From Candidatus Pantoea edessiphila (lineage in GTDB: Bacteria; Pseudomonadota; Gammaproteobacteria; Enterobacterales; Enterobacteriaceae): a stretch of 64,000 nt of DNA. The stretch is taken from assembly GCF_002933355.1 (NCBI RefSeq), contig NZ_PDKU01000002.1, positions 87,082 to 151,081 on the forward strand. The letters are read 5' to 3'. Positions 43,694 through 54,170 of this stretch are shown piece after piece. Positions within the stretch are counted from its first letter, which is position 1. Each line of letters begins with the position of its first letter. A program made the position numbers and the translations under genes. A model generated the notes under the pieces. The model had not been told where the DNA came from. It searched no databases and saw only the letters and a list, made by a program, of their open reading frames with translations.

Positions 43694-44491
43694 ATGGTTG
43701 ACATTAATGCTGCACTAATTAAAAAACTACGTGAATGTACTGGTGTAGGCATAATGGAGTGCAAAAAAGCACTAATTGAAGCAAATGGAAATATAAATTT
43801 AGCTATAGAAAATATGCGTAAGTCTAATGCCATTAAAGCATTAAAAAAAGTAAATAATGTTGCAATTAATGGTATAATTAGAGTTAATATTTTCGATGAT
43901 CACGGTGTGATATTAGAAATAAATTGTGAAACTGACTTTGTAACACAAAATATTTGTTTTTTAAATTTTACTGATAAATTAATAAATGCACTGAAAGTGA
44001 ATCCAACAATTGATCTTATTAATTTAAGAACACAGTTTGAAGAAGATAGAATTGCATTAGTAGCTCAATTAGGTGAAAATATTCAAATTAATCGCTTAGG
44101 AATATTAAAAGGAAATACATTAAGTTTATATTTACATAGAAATCGTATTGGAGTATTAGTTTCTGGTTTAAATATTGACAAATTACTACTTAAAAACATT
44201 GCAATGCATATTGCAGCTAGCAAGCCTTTATTCATTAAACCTGATAATATACCCGAAAACATTCTTATTAAAGAACGTGAAATTCAGATGGCAATTGCAG
44301 TTAAATCGAGTAAATCTTTAGCGATTGCAAAACAAATAGTAGAAGGTCGTATGGGGAAATTTATAAATTCAATATCTCTGACTGGCCAAGTATTTGTAAT
44401 AGATCCAAGTAAAACTGTTAGTCAAATTTTACGAGAACAAAATGCTGATATCATAGAATTCATACGTTTTGAAGTAGGCGAGCAAACGTAA
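43694..44491 (+). CDS. tsf: Translation elongation factor Ts
   Basis: Nucleotide exchange factor that recycles EF-Tu-GDP. The 265 residues are shorter than E. coli (283): the protein stops right after FIRFEVGE, so the final tail is missing. The EF-Tu-binding N-terminal region (LIKKLRECTGVGIMECKKAL) and the core motifs NCETDFV and HIAASKPLF are intact. MVDINAALIKKL is preceded by an AGAGGAT box. The TDFV motif that contacts EF-Tu is present. Confidence 0.97.
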   Translation: MVDINAALIKKLRECTGVGIMECKKALIEANGNINLAIENMRKSNAIKALKKVNNVAINGIIRVNIFDDHGVILEINCETDFVTQNICFLNFTDKLINALKVNPTIDLINLRTQFEEDRIALVAQLGENIQINRLGILKGNTLSLYLHRNRIGVLVSGLNIDKLLLKNIAMHIAASKPLFIKPDNIPENILIKEREIQMAIAVKSSKSLAIAKQIVEGRMGKFINSISLTGQVFVIDPSKTVSQILREQNADIIEFIRFEVGEQT

Positions 44492-44703
44492 CAATATCAA
44501 ACTAAAATTTAATATAAAGCACTGAATAATTTTTAGTTTTCTTATTTTAAATCATTTTTTATTTATCAAATTACCTAAAATTGTATCATTTTTATTATTA
44601 TATCTTAAACTTGATAATATTAAAAATTAACAATAGGTAATTAAAACTAATAATAGGTCAGATTTTATATTTCCTTTATATAATCATTTCAGGAATGTTG
44701 ACC

Positions 44704-45423
44704 ATGAATGTAAATACTGTTTATAATCGTGTTCTTTTAAAATTAAGCGGTGAAGCATTACAAGGAAACGAAAATTTTGGTATTGATGCATGTTTTCTTG
44801 ATCGTCTAGCACAAGATATAAAAGAATTGGTTGAATTAAGTATACAAGTTGCTATTGTTGTTGGTGGAGGGAATTTATTCCGAGGAGAAAGTTTAGCTAA
44901 ATTAGGAATGAGCAGGGTAGTTGGTGACCATATGGGAATGCTGGCAACTGTAATGAATGGTTTAGCATTGCGTGATTCATTGCATCGTGCTTATATAAAC
45001 ACTTGTTTAATGTCAGCTATTCCTTTAACTGGTGTTTGTGAAGATTATAATTGGTCAGAAGCAATTGGTCTTTTGAGTAAAAATTATGTAGTAATATTTT
45101 CTGCAGGTATTGGGAATCCTTTATTTACTACTGATTCTGCAGCTTGTTTACGTGGTATTGAAATTTCAGCAGATGTAGTATTAAAAGCTACTAAAGTAGA
45201 TGGTGTTTACTCATCTGATCCGAACCATAACATGGACGCTGTTTTATATGATAAATTAACTTATTCTCAAGTACTAAGTCAAAAATTGAAAATTATGGAT
45301 CTTACTGCTTTTACATTAGCAAGTGTCCATAACTTGCCAATTCATGTATTTAATATAAATAAAATCGGTGCTTTACGCTGTATATTAACAGGACAAAAGG
45401 AAGGTACTATAATTAAAAATTAA
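44704..45423 (+). CDS. pyrH: UMP kinase PyrH
   Basis: Hexameric kinase converting UMP to UDP in pyrimidine nucleotide synthesis. An ATG at 44695 sits almost on the AGGA box, so the next ATG at 44704 ([19 protein letters not shown]) is preferred, giving 239 residues (241 in E. coli). Landmarks are [26 protein letters not shown]-like [40 protein letters not shown] and [15 protein letters not shown]. It belongs to the conserved rpsB-tsf-pyrH-frr series. Confidence 0.96.
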   Translation: MNVNTVYNRVLLKLSGEALQGNENFGIDACFLDRLAQDIKELVELSIQVAIVVGGGNLFRGESLAKLGMSRVVGDHMGMLATVMNGLALRDSLHRAYINTCLMSAIPLTGVCEDYNWSEAIGLLSKNYVVIFSAGIGNPLFTTDSAACLRGIEISADVVLKATKVDGVYSSDPNHNMDAVLYDKLTYSQVLSQKLKIMDLTAFTLASVHNLPIHVFNINKIGALRCILTGQKEGTIIKN

Positions 45424-45531
45424 CAATTAATGATTGTATAATAAATAATATAAAATAGTTCATTCAAAGAATTTGATATCATTTTCCAGTAAAATACACA
45501 TTAATTCATTACGATACAAGGATTTTATCAA

Positions 45532-46089
45532 ATGACTAATGAGATAATAAAAGATATTGAAGTACGTATGAATAAATGTATTGAATTATTTAAAAAAAAT
45601 ATCAATAAAATACGAACCGGACGTGCTTCAACTACTTTACTTGATAATATTAAAGTAAAATATTACGATACAATAATACCTATTAGTCAACTAGCAACTA
45701 TAACGGTAGAAAATTCACGCACATTAAAAATAAATGTATTTGATTTTTCAATTGTTTCTTTGATTGAGAATACAATTAAAAATTCTGAGCTTGGTTTAAA
45801 TCCTTTTACAGATGGTAAAGTCATTTATGTTCCGATACCTGTACTAAATGAAGAACGTAGAAAAGAATTAATCAAAGTTATAAGAAATACAGCAGAACAG
45901 AGCCGTATATCAATACGTAACATCAGAAGAGAGACTAAAGATAAACTTAAGGTAATGTCAAAGGAAAAAAAAATAACTGAAGATCAAGAGTATTATACAC
46001 AAGAATTAATTCAAAAAATAACCCATAGTTGTATTGTTAGAATAGATGATTTTCTTATAAATAAAGAAAATGAATTAATGAAATTTTAA
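45532..46089 (+). CDS. frr: Ribosome recycling factor Frr
   Basis: Splits the post-termination ribosome with EF-G. The 185 residues equal E. coli. The N-terminal helix MNKCIELFKKNINKIRTGRAS, the hinge and domain II region YYDTIIPISQLATI, SRTLKINVFD, GLNPFTDGKVIYVPIP and LNEERRKELIKV are typical. An AAGGAT box precedes the ATG, and a compact hairpin follows the stop. Confidence 0.97.
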   Translation: MTNEIIKDIEVRMNKCIELFKKNINKIRTGRASTTLLDNIKVKYYDTIIPISQLATITVENSRTLKINVFDFSIVSLIENTIKNSELGLNPFTDGKVIYVPIPVLNEERRKELIKVIRNTAEQSRISIRNIRRETKDKLKVMSKEKKITEDQEYYTQELIQKITHSCIVRIDDFLINKENELMKF

Positions 46090-46119
46090 ATTTCATAATA
46101 TATTATATTTTAAAACTAT

Positions 46120-46139
46120 ACAACGACTACTGTCGTTGT
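46120..46139 (+). terminator. Hairpin after frr
   Basis: ACAACGAC and GTCGTTGT form a perfect 8-bp stem with loop TACT, 30 nt after the frr stop and 22 nt before the dxr start. A TATAATTTATAT stretch follows instead of a pure T-run. It is notable for GC content in this context and may act as a partial terminator or processing site between frr and dxr. Confidence 0.55.
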
Positions 46140-46161
46140 TATAATTTATATGGATAATGTT

Positions 46162-47355
46162 ATGAAACGACTAACTTTGTTAGGTTCAACAGGATCTGTT
46201 GGCGTTAATACATTAGAAGTGATTCGTGTTAATCCAGAACTTTACGAAGTTACGGCATTAGTTGCCAATCAAAATATTGAATTAATGGTTCAACAATGTG
46301 AAATTTTTCAACCTCGTTATGCTGCGATGGCTAATGAAGGAGCAGCTGAAGGAGTACGTAAAAAATTAAGAGATCTTAAGGTAAAAACTGAAGTTTTATC
46401 AGGAACTCAAGTAGCATGCGAGTTAGCTAGACTTAATGAAGTAGACCAGGTTATGGCTGCTATTGTTGGAACATCAGGATTATTACCGACACTTTCAGCA
46501 ATTTGTGCGGGTAAAACTGTGTTACTTGCAAATAAGGAATCTCTTGTCACTTGTGGTCGTATCTTTATGGAAGCAGTAAAGCAATATAATGCAAAATTAT
46601 TACCAGTTGATAGTGAGCATAATGCAATTTTTCAAATTTTACCATTTTCTGTCCAAAATCATTTAGGATATGCCGATTTAAAAGAGAACGGTATTGAATC
46701 AATTATTCTTACAGGATCAGGGGGACCTTTTCTAAATACAGATTTAAAAGATTTAAATAAAATTTCTCCAAATCAAGCCTGTTTACATCCAAATTGGTCT
46801 ATGGGTCGTAAAATTTCTGTCGATTCGGCTACGATGATGAACAAAGGACTTGAATATGTAGAAGCAAAATGGCTGTTTAATGCTAATGCAACTCAAATAG
46901 AACTAATATTACACCCTCAATCAATTATTCATTCTATGGTAAGGTATTGTGATGGTAGTGTTTTAGCTCAATTAGGTATTCCTGATATGCGTATACCAAT
47001 TGCTAATACTATGGCTTGGCCTAATAGAATTAATACAGGCACAGCACCCCTGAATTTTGCCAACATTTCTACATTTACATTTATAGAACCAGACTATATC
47101 CGTTATCCCTGCTTAAAATTGATGATAGATGCCTCTAAAGATGGACAAGCAGCAACTACAGTGCTTAATGCTGCTAATGAGATAGCTGTTACAGCATTCT
47201 TAAATCATAAAATTCGATTTACCGATATTGCATCATTGAATAAAGCAGTTTTAACATCATTTTCTTGTGAAGAACCAGATTCTTTAGAAGCTGTACTTGA
47301 AATTGATCGTATAGCTCGCAATGTTGCAAAAAACATGTTGTTGTTATTTCATTAA
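46162..47355 (+). CDS. dxr: 1-deoxy-D-xylulose 5-phosphate reductoisomerase Dxr
   Basis: NADPH- and metal-dependent enzyme making 2-C-methylerythritol 4-phosphate, the committed step of the non-mevalonate isoprenoid route. The start at 46162 ([14 protein letters not shown]) fits E. coli and has GGAT 7 nt upstream; an ATG at 46150 is possible. The 397 residues compare with 398. [11 protein letters not shown] binds [15 protein letters not shown] and NKGLEYVEA hold the metal ligands, and [27 protein letters not shown] and [10 protein letters not shown] follow. It feeds UppS and hence MraY. Confidence 0.97.
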   Translation: MKRLTLLGSTGSVGVNTLEVIRVNPELYEVTALVANQNIELMVQQCEIFQPRYAAMANEGAAEGVRKKLRDLKVKTEVLSGTQVACELARLNEVDQVMAAIVGTSGLLPTLSAICAGKTVLLANKESLVTCGRIFMEAVKQYNAKLLPVDSEHNAIFQILPFSVQNHLGYADLKENGIESIILTGSGGPFLNTDLKDLNKISPNQACLHPNWSMGRKISVDSATMMNKGLEYVEAKWLFNANATQIELILHPQSIIHSMVRYCDGSVLAQLGIPDMRIPIANTMAWPNRINTGTAPLNFANISTFTFIEPDYIRYPCLKLMIDASKDGQAATTVLNAANEIAVTAFLNHKIRFTDIASLNKAVLTSFSCEEPDSLEAVLEIDRIARNVAKNMLLLFH

Positions 47356-47468
47356 TAATTATTAATACTTCTTGCTCCTTAAGATAATATTTGATTGCAT
47401 TAATCGAGAATGTTATATTTACCATATGCATATTTTTATACGGTATTATTAAATAATTTATATTTAAC

Positions 47469-48230
47469 ATGTCTTGTGATATTGAAATTGATATTAATAG
47501 TGAAATTGATATTATAAAAGAAAATAATCCATATCATGTAGCAATTATTATGGATGGTAATGGTCGTTGGGCTACGAATAAAGGGAAATTACGTATTCAT
47601 GGTCATAAAGCTGGTATTGAATCAGTAAAACGAGCTATTTATTTTGCTTTAAAACGCAAGATAAAAATTTTAACACTTTATGCTTTTAGTAGAGATAATT
47701 GGAAGCGTCCAGAACAAGAAGTAATTTCTTTATTAGATTTATTTATGTCAGCTTTAGAAATTGAAGTGAAAAATCTTCACAAACATGATATTAAGTTACG
47801 TGTCATCGGAGATATAAGTTGTTTTAATGATAACATTCAGGATCTTATTAAATATTCTGAGATGTTAACAAAAAATAATGATCAGTTGATACTTAATATA
47901 GCAGCTAATTACGATGGACGGTGGGATATACTAGAAAGTGTAAAAAAAATAGCACAACAAGTGCATAAAAGATTATTATGTCCTAATCAGATAACTGAGG
48001 ATGATCTAATATCTAATCTTTCTACACAAGAATCATCGTCGGTAGATCTATTGATCAGGACTGGTGGAGAATATAGAATCAGTAACTTTTTGTTGTGGCA
48101 AATTGCTTATGCTGAATTTTATTTTACTAATATTCTTTGGCCTGATTTTGATGAAAATGCTTTTGATATTGCCTTAAAGTCATTTAATCTCAGAGATCGA
48201 CGTTATGGTAGAATTCTACCAAATGAATAA
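47469..48230 (+). CDS. uppS: Undecaprenyl pyrophosphate synthase UppS (IspU)
   Basis: Cis-prenyltransferase that extends farnesyl diphosphate to C55 undecaprenyl diphosphate, the lipid carrier used by MraY and MurG. The 253 residues equal E. coli. HVAIIMDGNGRWAT carries the catalytic Asp (about 28). GHKAGIESVKR, TLYAFSRDNWKRP (usually SSENW), and RTGGEYRISNFLLWQIAYAEFYF are typical of the family. The 3' end lies just before the cdsA start. Confidence 0.97.
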   Translation: MSCDIEIDINSEIDIIKENNPYHVAIIMDGNGRWATNKGKLRIHGHKAGIESVKRAIYFALKRKIKILTLYAFSRDNWKRPEQEVISLLDLFMSALEIEVKNLHKHDIKLRVIGDISCFNDNIQDLIKYSEMLTKNNDQLILNIAANYDGRWDILESVKKIAQQVHKRLLCPNQITEDDLISNLSTQESSSVDLLIRTGGEYRISNFLLWQIAYAEFYFTNILWPDFDENAFDIALKSFNLRDRRYGRILPNE

Positions 48231-48249
48231 AAAAAAACAAGGGATATTT

Positions 48250-49107
48250 GTGATAAATAATCGTCTTTTTACTGCAATAATTTTAATTATTTTTGTAATT
48301 TTTGCAGTATTTTTATTATCTCCTCTAAATTTTGAGATAATATCTATATTGATATGTACAATTGCAGCTTGGGAGTGGAGTAAATTATCTGGTGTTGTTT
48401 TATGGTACAATCGTATACTAATTGCTATATTATTTGGTCTAATATTACTGACATTAATGTTTTTTTTTAAAATTTATAATTGTAATTTACATTCATTATT
48501 AGTGATTTCATTATTAATGATTTCCATCAGCTGGTGGATATTAGCATTATTTTTAGTATTAACTTACCCTAGATCCTCTATTTTTTGGAAAAATTCTTGT
48601 TTGACTCGTATTGCATTTGGTGTTTTTACTCTGATTCCTCTTTTTTACATTTTATCTGTATTTAGATACTTACATTATAATGAAAATAAATTTACCGGAT
48701 CTTGGTATATTTTATTTATCATGTGTTTAGTATGGAGTATTGATTCTAGTGCATATTTTTTTGGACAAACATTTGGTAAAAATAAATTATCCCCTGTAAT
48801 CTCACCTAATAAAACATGGGAAGGATTTTTTTGTAGCTTAGTAGTTTCATTCTTGATAGTTTTTTTATTTTCTAATTTTAAATTAATAGATCTTTCAAAA
48901 AAATCTTTGATAATTTTTTCTACTATAATAACCTTTGCTTCTCTTCTAGGCGATCTTACAGAAAGTATGCTGAAACGAGAAATAGGTCTTAAAGATAGCA
49001 GTAATATAATTCCAGGTCATGGTGGTCTTCTTGATCGAATAGATAGTTTGACTACAGTCATTCCAGTGTTTGGTTTGTTTATGACTACTTCTATTAAATA
49101 TTTTTGA
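48250..49107 (+). CDS. cdsA: Phosphatidate cytidylyltransferase CdsA
   Basis: Membrane enzyme that makes CDP-diacylglycerol, the precursor of all phospholipids. The preferred start is GTG at 48250, with an AAGGGA box (48239-48244) 5 nt upstream; this gives 285 residues, the E. coli length, and aligns at NNRLFTA. ATG codons at 48205 and 48223 give longer N-termini without such support. About eight hydrophobic segments are seen. The signature SVLGDLTESMFKR-like SLLGDLTESMLKREIGLKD and PGHGGLLDRIDSL lies at the C-terminus. Confidence 0.94.
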   Translation: MINNRLFTAIILIIFVIFAVFLLSPLNFEIISILICTIAAWEWSKLSGVVLWYNRILIAILFGLILLTLMFFFKIYNCNLHSLLVISLLMISISWWILALFLVLTYPRSSIFWKNSCLTRIAFGVFTLIPLFYILSVFRYLHYNENKFTGSWYILFIMCLVWSIDSSAYFFGQTFGKNKLSPVISPNKTWEGFFCSLVVSFLIVFLFSNFKLIDLSKKSLIIFSTIITFASLLGDLTESMLKREIGLKDSSNIIPGHGGLLDRIDSLTTVIPVFGLFMTTSIKYF

Positions 49108-49120
49108 GGATTATTTAATT

Positions 49121-50473
49121 ATGTTAAATATGATCTGGAATATTGCAGTTTTTGTATTAACTTTTAGTATACTAGTTACGGTACATGAGCTTGGACATTT
49201 TTGCGCTGCACGTTTTTATGGTGTTAAAGTTAATCGCTTTTCTATTGGTTTTGGTAAATCAATATTTAAGTGTAGTATATATGATACTGAATTTGTGATT
49301 GCTCTAGTTCCTTTTGGTGGATATATTAAAATGCTTGATGAACGTACTGATCATGTTCCAGTCAATTTAATAAATAAAGCTTTTAATAGGAAATCGATTT
49401 GGCAAAGAACTGTTATTGTATTAGCAGGTTCACTTGCTAATTTAATATTAGCTGTTTTTTTATATTCAATTGTTTTTATTAAAGGGACAATATCTTTTTT
49501 ACCGGTTATTGGTAAAGTTGTAGAAGAATCAATTGCAGAAAAGTTAAATATTCAACCGGGAATGGAAATTAAAAAAATCGATAATATTGAAACTCCTGAT
49601 TGGAATATCATACGTACAGCATTGATATCTAAGATGAAAAATAATAGTATTATATTGACGCTAGTAAACACTGATAAAAATATCACCTATAAAAAAGAAA
49701 TAAATTTAAAAACAATAAATTTTGATGTACATGTTAAAGATCCATTAATATTACTTGGAATTATTCCATTATATCCTAAGATAAATTTTATTGTTACTAA
49801 AATAAACAATGGTATAAAAACAAATGCAAACTCTCTAAAACAAGGAGATATAATAACAAAATTAAACAATCAATTATTATTTAATACCCAATATTTTTTG
49901 GACACCATTAAAATATCTAGCAACAATAATAAAGATCTTCAGTTAGAAATTAATCGTAATAATAGAACTATAAAATTAAAGACCAAATCAGATAAAATAG
50001 TTCATAATAACAGTATTTTATTCTTAACTCCTAAAATTATATATCCTAAAAACTATATATTAGTACAAAAATATAATGTATTTAATGCATTTAGTAAAGC
50101 AATTATAAAAACTTGGCAAATAATAAAATTAATTACTTGTTCAATATTTAGCTTGATTAGTGGTAATTTGCAGATAAATCATTTAAATGGTCCAATTGCA
50201 ATTGCTAAAGGAGCAAGTTTATCTGCTAAAGCTGGTATAATATATTATTTACTATTTTTATGTTTAATCAGTATTAATCTCAGTATTTTTAACCTATTTC
50301 CTTTGCCTATGTTAGATGGTGGACACTTATTATTTTTGCTATTAGAAAAAATACAAGGAAAGCCATTAGCTGATCAGATTCAAAATATTTTATCTTGGGT
50401 AGGTTTTAGCATTTTAATGATTTTAATAATATTTGCATTGTCTAATGATTTTTCTAATTTTATGAGAAATTAA
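49121..50473 (+). CDS. rseP: Inner-membrane site-2 protease RseP
   Basis: Zinc intramembrane protease; in E. coli it cleaves RseA to release sigma-E and also clears leftover signal peptides. The 450 residues equal E. coli. The zinc motif HELGH (about residue 22-26; E. coli HEFGH) and the second motif LDGGHLLF near the C-terminus are intact. Two diverged PDZ-like regions lie between. Whether rseA or rpoE exists cannot be seen here. It lies 13 nt after cdsA and upstream of bamA, as in E. coli. Confidence 0.97.
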   Translation: MLNMIWNIAVFVLTFSILVTVHELGHFCAARFYGVKVNRFSIGFGKSIFKCSIYDTEFVIALVPFGGYIKMLDERTDHVPVNLINKAFNRKSIWQRTVIVLAGSLANLILAVFLYSIVFIKGTISFLPVIGKVVEESIAEKLNIQPGMEIKKIDNIETPDWNIIRTALISKMKNNSIILTLVNTDKNITYKKEINLKTINFDVHVKDPLILLGIIPLYPKINFIVTKINNGIKTNANSLKQGDIITKLNNQLLFNTQYFLDTIKISSNNNKDLQLEINRNNRTIKLKTKSDKIVHNNSILFLTPKIIYPKNYILVQKYNVFNAFSKAIIKTWQIIKLITCSIFSLISGNLQINHLNGPIAIAKGASLSAKAGIIYYLLFLCLISINLSIFNLFPLPMLDGGHLLFLLLEKIQGKPLADQIQNILSWVGFSILMILIIFALSNDFSNFMRN

Positions 50474-50517
50474 ATATAATTAATCTTACAATATATTAAG
50501 GAAAATGTTTAATAAAA

Positions 50518-52917
50518 ATGTCAATAAAAAAATTGTTTTTAACTTTTTTATTATTTATCACTATTAATGTTTATGGATCGGATAAAATAACTAACATTAA
50601 TCTTAAAGGACTTCAAAGAATCTCTTCCAATGTAATATTATCTATATTACCAGTAAAAATTGGTGATGAGATTGATAGTAATGGAATTAAAAATATAATC
50701 AAATCCTTGTACTCGACAGAAATGTTTCAAGACATTAAGGTTATTCAAAAAGGCAGCTCATTAATTATTAATGTTAAAGAACTACCTGTTATATCTAAGA
50801 TTACTATTAAAGGTAATGATATAATTAAAACAGAAAAAATAGAAAATACTCTAGAACATTCTAATATATTTATTGGTAAAATCTTAAATGAATCTCTAAT
50901 TTTTTCCTTAAAAAAATCATTTGAGGAATTTTATTTCAATGTAGGTAAATACAATTTTCGTATGAAAACAGTTATTACCCCTTTACCTAATAACTGTGTA
51001 GATTTAAAATTTCTGTTTGATGAAGGTGTTTTTACTCAAATTCATCAAATTAACATCATTGGTAACAATAAATTTACTTATAATAAGTTAATATCTCTAT
51101 TTCAGTCACATGACAAAATATCCTGGTGGAATATACTAAAAAACAGTAGATATGAAAAACAAAAATTAGAAAATGATCTTATAAAATTACGTAATTTTTA
51201 TCTTGAAAATGGTTATTTACGTTTTAAAATAAAATCTACTACATTAGGTTTAACACCAGATAAAAAGGGCATTTATATTACTATAAATATTAGCGAAGGA
51301 AACCAATATAAAATTTCAGGAGTAGATTTAAACTGTAAATCAAATGATTATTTAAAAAAATTTAAAAGTCTAATAAAAATGCCTATTGGTGATATTTATA
51401 GTATTCATCATATAAAACAAGTAAAATATAGCATTAAAAACTTTGTTACTAACAATGGTTATGCATATCCAATTATAACTACTAAATATAAAATAGATGA
51501 TTTAAATAAGAAAGTTTACCTGTATTTTAATACTGAAATAGGTAAACGTTACTATGTACATAGTATAAATTTCCAAGGTAATAATATATCAAAAGATATT
51601 GTATTACGGCGTGTATTAACTCAAATGGAAGGTTCTTGGTTCAATGCTAATCTTACTAATCAAAGTACAAATCTTTTAAGAAAAACTGGTTATTTTGAAA
51701 CAGTTCAATTACAACAAAAGCTTTTAAGATCACGTTCTGATCAAATTGATTTAATTTATAAAGTACAAGAACATAAAACCGGAAATATTAGATTTGGTTT
51801 AGGATTAAGTAAAACAAAAAGCCTAAATTTTCATATTAATATACATCAAATTAATTTATTCGGTACTGGAAATATTTTTAACATAAATGCTACTAAAGAT
51901 AATGGACGTCACCAATATGAATTATTATTTAGCAATCCATTTTTTACATTAGATGGTGTTACTCTCACTAATCAAATTTTTTATAATAGATTAGAATCAA
52001 ATAATAAAATATCTTATGGTTATAATAATATAAGTTACGGTGTAGATGGTACCATAGGTTTTCCAATAAGTACAGACAGTACATTGTCTTTTGGTTTAGG
52101 TTATACTCGTAATAACATTTATCAAATTAATCCTCAAATATCTATATATCGTTATTTAAAATCAGTTAAAAAAATCGATTTGTTTAAACAAAATAATTTT
52201 GTATCAAATGATTTTAATATGAATTATGGATTCACATATAATACATTAAATCAAAATATTTTTCCTTCTAATGGTAATTATACTAATTTAAGTAGTAAAA
52301 TTATAATTTTAGGATTACAAAATCAATTCGTTAAATTTTCATTAGATAGTAGTCAATATATACCTATCAGGAATCAAAACTGGATATTATTAGCACGTGG
52401 ACATTTAGGATATGGTAGAGGTATAGAACAACCTGAATTACCATTTTATGAAAATTTTTTTACAGATGGTATAAACAATATAAGAGGATTTCAAAGTAAT
52501 ACTATTGGTCCAAAATCTGTTCACTTAAAAAGTCAAGCATATCCCCTTTGTGTTCAAGATAAAAAATGCCTGTTATCAAATGATACGATAGGTGGAAATG
52601 CAATGTTTACTGGAAGTATTGAATTGATTTTTCCAATTCCATATTTAAGTACAAAATATTATAATTCGGTTCGTACATCATTATTTTTTGATTTTGGCAA
52701 TGTATGGGACACCATGTGGGATACAACAGCTAAGGGAATACCTATTCAAGGATTACCAAATTATAATTCTCCTATGAATATTAGAATGTCAACTGGACTT
52801 TCTGTACAATGGAAATCACCATTTGGTCCCTTAGTCTTTTCTTATTCAATACCGATGAAAAAATATGATGGAGATAAATTAGAAAATTTCCAATTCTATG
52901 TTGGTAAAACGTGGTGA
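50518..52917 (+). CDS. bamA: Outer membrane protein assembly factor BamA
   Basis: Central Omp85 protein that inserts beta-barrels into the outer membrane. The 799 residues compare with 810 in E. coli. A signal peptide ends near VYGSDK. Five POTRA domains span about 22-420, and a 16-strand barrel follows. The lid-loop motif NNIRGFQSNTIGPK is kept, and both cysteines of the extracellular loop (PLCVQDKKC) remain. The C-terminus FYVGKTW is a typical barrel end. An AAGGA box lies about 15 nt before the ATG, farther than usual. Its conservation shows an outer membrane with protein barrels is still built. Confidence 0.97.
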   Translation: MSIKKLFLTFLLFITINVYGSDKITNINLKGLQRISSNVILSILPVKIGDEIDSNGIKNIIKSLYSTEMFQDIKVIQKGSSLIINVKELPVISKITIKGNDIIKTEKIENTLEHSNIFIGKILNESLIFSLKKSFEEFYFNVGKYNFRMKTVITPLPNNCVDLKFLFDEGVFTQIHQINIIGNNKFTYNKLISLFQSHDKISWWNILKNSRYEKQKLENDLIKLRNFYLENGYLRFKIKSTTLGLTPDKKGIYITINISEGNQYKISGVDLNCKSNDYLKKFKSLIKMPIGDIYSIHHIKQVKYSIKNFVTNNGYAYPIITTKYKIDDLNKKVYLYFNTEIGKRYYVHSINFQGNNISKDIVLRRVLTQMEGSWFNANLTNQSTNLLRKTGYFETVQLQQKLLRSRSDQIDLIYKVQEHKTGNIRFGLGLSKTKSLNFHINIHQINLFGTGNIFNINATKDNGRHQYELLFSNPFFTLDGVTLTNQIFYNRLESNNKISYGYNNISYGVDGTIGFPISTDSTLSFGLGYTRNNIYQINPQISIYRYLKSVKKIDLFKQNNFVSNDFNMNYGFTYNTLNQNIFPSNGNYTNLSSKIIILGLQNQFVKFSLDSSQYIPIRNQNWILLARGHLGYGRGIEQPELPFYENFFTDGINNIRGFQSNTIGPKSVHLKSQAYPLCVQDKKCLLSNDTIGGNAMFTGSIELIFPIPYLSTKYYNSVRTSLFFDFGNVWDTMWDTTAKGIPIQGLPNYNSPMNIRMSTGLSVQWKSPFGPLVFSYSIPMKKYDGDKLENFQFYVGKTW

Positions 52918-53021
52918 TATTAACTTATTTAAATGGGAATAATTATATTGCGATTTTTTTAATTAATGTTAGAAAACATTTTATGATAACTTGATTGATA
53001 TTCAAGTAAAAGGTAATTGTT

Positions 53022-53519
53022 ATGAAAAAATTTTTATACTTATCTTATTTAAGTGTTATCCTTATATTTTCAAACTATTTACAAGCTGATTCTAAGATTG
53101 CTATTATCAATCTATATGATTTATTACAAAAGTTACCACAAAAAACTTCTATTCTTAAAAGAATAGAAAATGAATTTAGAGATCGTGAAAATAAACTGCA
53201 GTTCCAAAAAAATGATTTACAAAATAAAATAAATACACTAGAACGCAACAAATCAATTATGAAGTTAAGCGAAAAACAAGATCTTGAAAATTATATTATT
53301 AAACAACGTAATAGTTTTTCAATTAAAGTTCAAATTTTTGAACAAGATAAAAACCGTCGTCAAATAGAAGAACGTAATAAGGTATTAAATAAAATTCAAA
53401 CTTCAATAATAAAAATAGCAAGAAAATATAGTCTTAATTTAGTTATAGATTCTAAAGCTACTATTTATACATCAAGTATAAAAGATATTACTGTGGAGGT
53501 GTTAAAAAACATTAAATAG
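53022..53519 (+). CDS. skp: Periplasmic chaperone Skp
   Basis: Trimeric holdase that carries unfolded outer-membrane proteins across the periplasm to BamA. The 165 residues match E. coli (161). A signal peptide with likely cleavage after YLQA is followed by DSKIAIINLYDLLQKLPQKT, a long charged coiled-coil region (about 45-130) and the C-terminal strand LNLVIDSKAT. It lies directly after bamA, as in E. coli. lpxD, normally next, is missing; the 189-bp spacer to fabZ shows no gene. Confidence 0.95.
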   Translation: MKKFLYLSYLSVILIFSNYLQADSKIAIINLYDLLQKLPQKTSILKRIENEFRDRENKLQFQKNDLQNKINTLERNKSIMKLSEKQDLENYIIKQRNSFSIKVQIFEQDKNRRQIEERNKVLNKIQTSIIKIARKYSLNLVIDSKATIYTSSIKDITVEVLKNIK

Positions 53520-53708
53520 CAAGTTTATTTAAGTTAAAATATTTACTTTTAAGTATTTATATTTTTTCTTGTATTTAATAAAATCATAAATTTAGTACTA
53601 TTACTAATTGAATAAAGTTTAATATAATTTTTATTATAGAAAATTAAAAATTCTTATTTTAATTAATGTATTAGATTTATGATTTAGTGATTTACGCAGG
53701 AAATTATT

Positions 53709-54155
53709 TTGACTATTGACATTAATACTCTGGAAATTGAAGATATTTTAGGAGTACTGCCACATCGCTATCCTTTTTTATTAATTGACCGTGTCATAGA
53801 ATTTAAAAAGCATAAATACCTATGTGCTATAAAAAATGTTTCTGTTAATGAACCATTTTTTCAAGGTCATTTTCCTGGTAAATTTATTTTTCCAGGAGTT
53901 TTAATTTTAGAATCAATGGCTCAAGCTACTTGTATTTTAGCTTTTAAAAGCACTGGTAAATTGAAATCTAATGAGTTGTATTATTTTGCTGGTATAGAAA
54001 AGGCTCGTTTTAAACATCCAGTCATACCAGGAGATCAAATGATAATAAAAGTTTCAATAGAAAAAACTCGTTGTGGTATTACTAAGTTTAGAGGTATAAG
54101 TACTGTTAATAAAAAAACAGTTTGTGAAGCTACTATGATATGTGCTCGTAATTAA
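53709..54155 (+). CDS. fabZ: 3-hydroxyacyl-[ACP] dehydratase FabZ
   Basis: Dehydrates 3-hydroxyacyl-ACP in each cycle of fatty acid elongation. The start is TTG at 53709, preceded by an AGGAAA box; as far as I recall, E. coli fabZ also starts with TTG. The 148 residues (151 in E. coli) carry [13 protein letters not shown], the catalytic His in [13 protein letters not shown] and the Glu in LILESMAQA, plus [20 protein letters not shown]. It sits between the deleted lpxD and lpxA and serves the same fatty acid route as AccA. Confidence 0.96.
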   Translation: MTIDINTLEIEDILGVLPHRYPFLLIDRVIEFKKHKYLCAIKNVSVNEPFFQGHFPGKFIFPGVLILESMAQATCILAFKSTGKLKSNELYYFAGIEKARFKHPVIPGDQMIIKVSIEKTRCGITKFRGISTVNKKTVCEATMICARN

Positions 54156-54170
54156 CAAAAATAATTTTAA

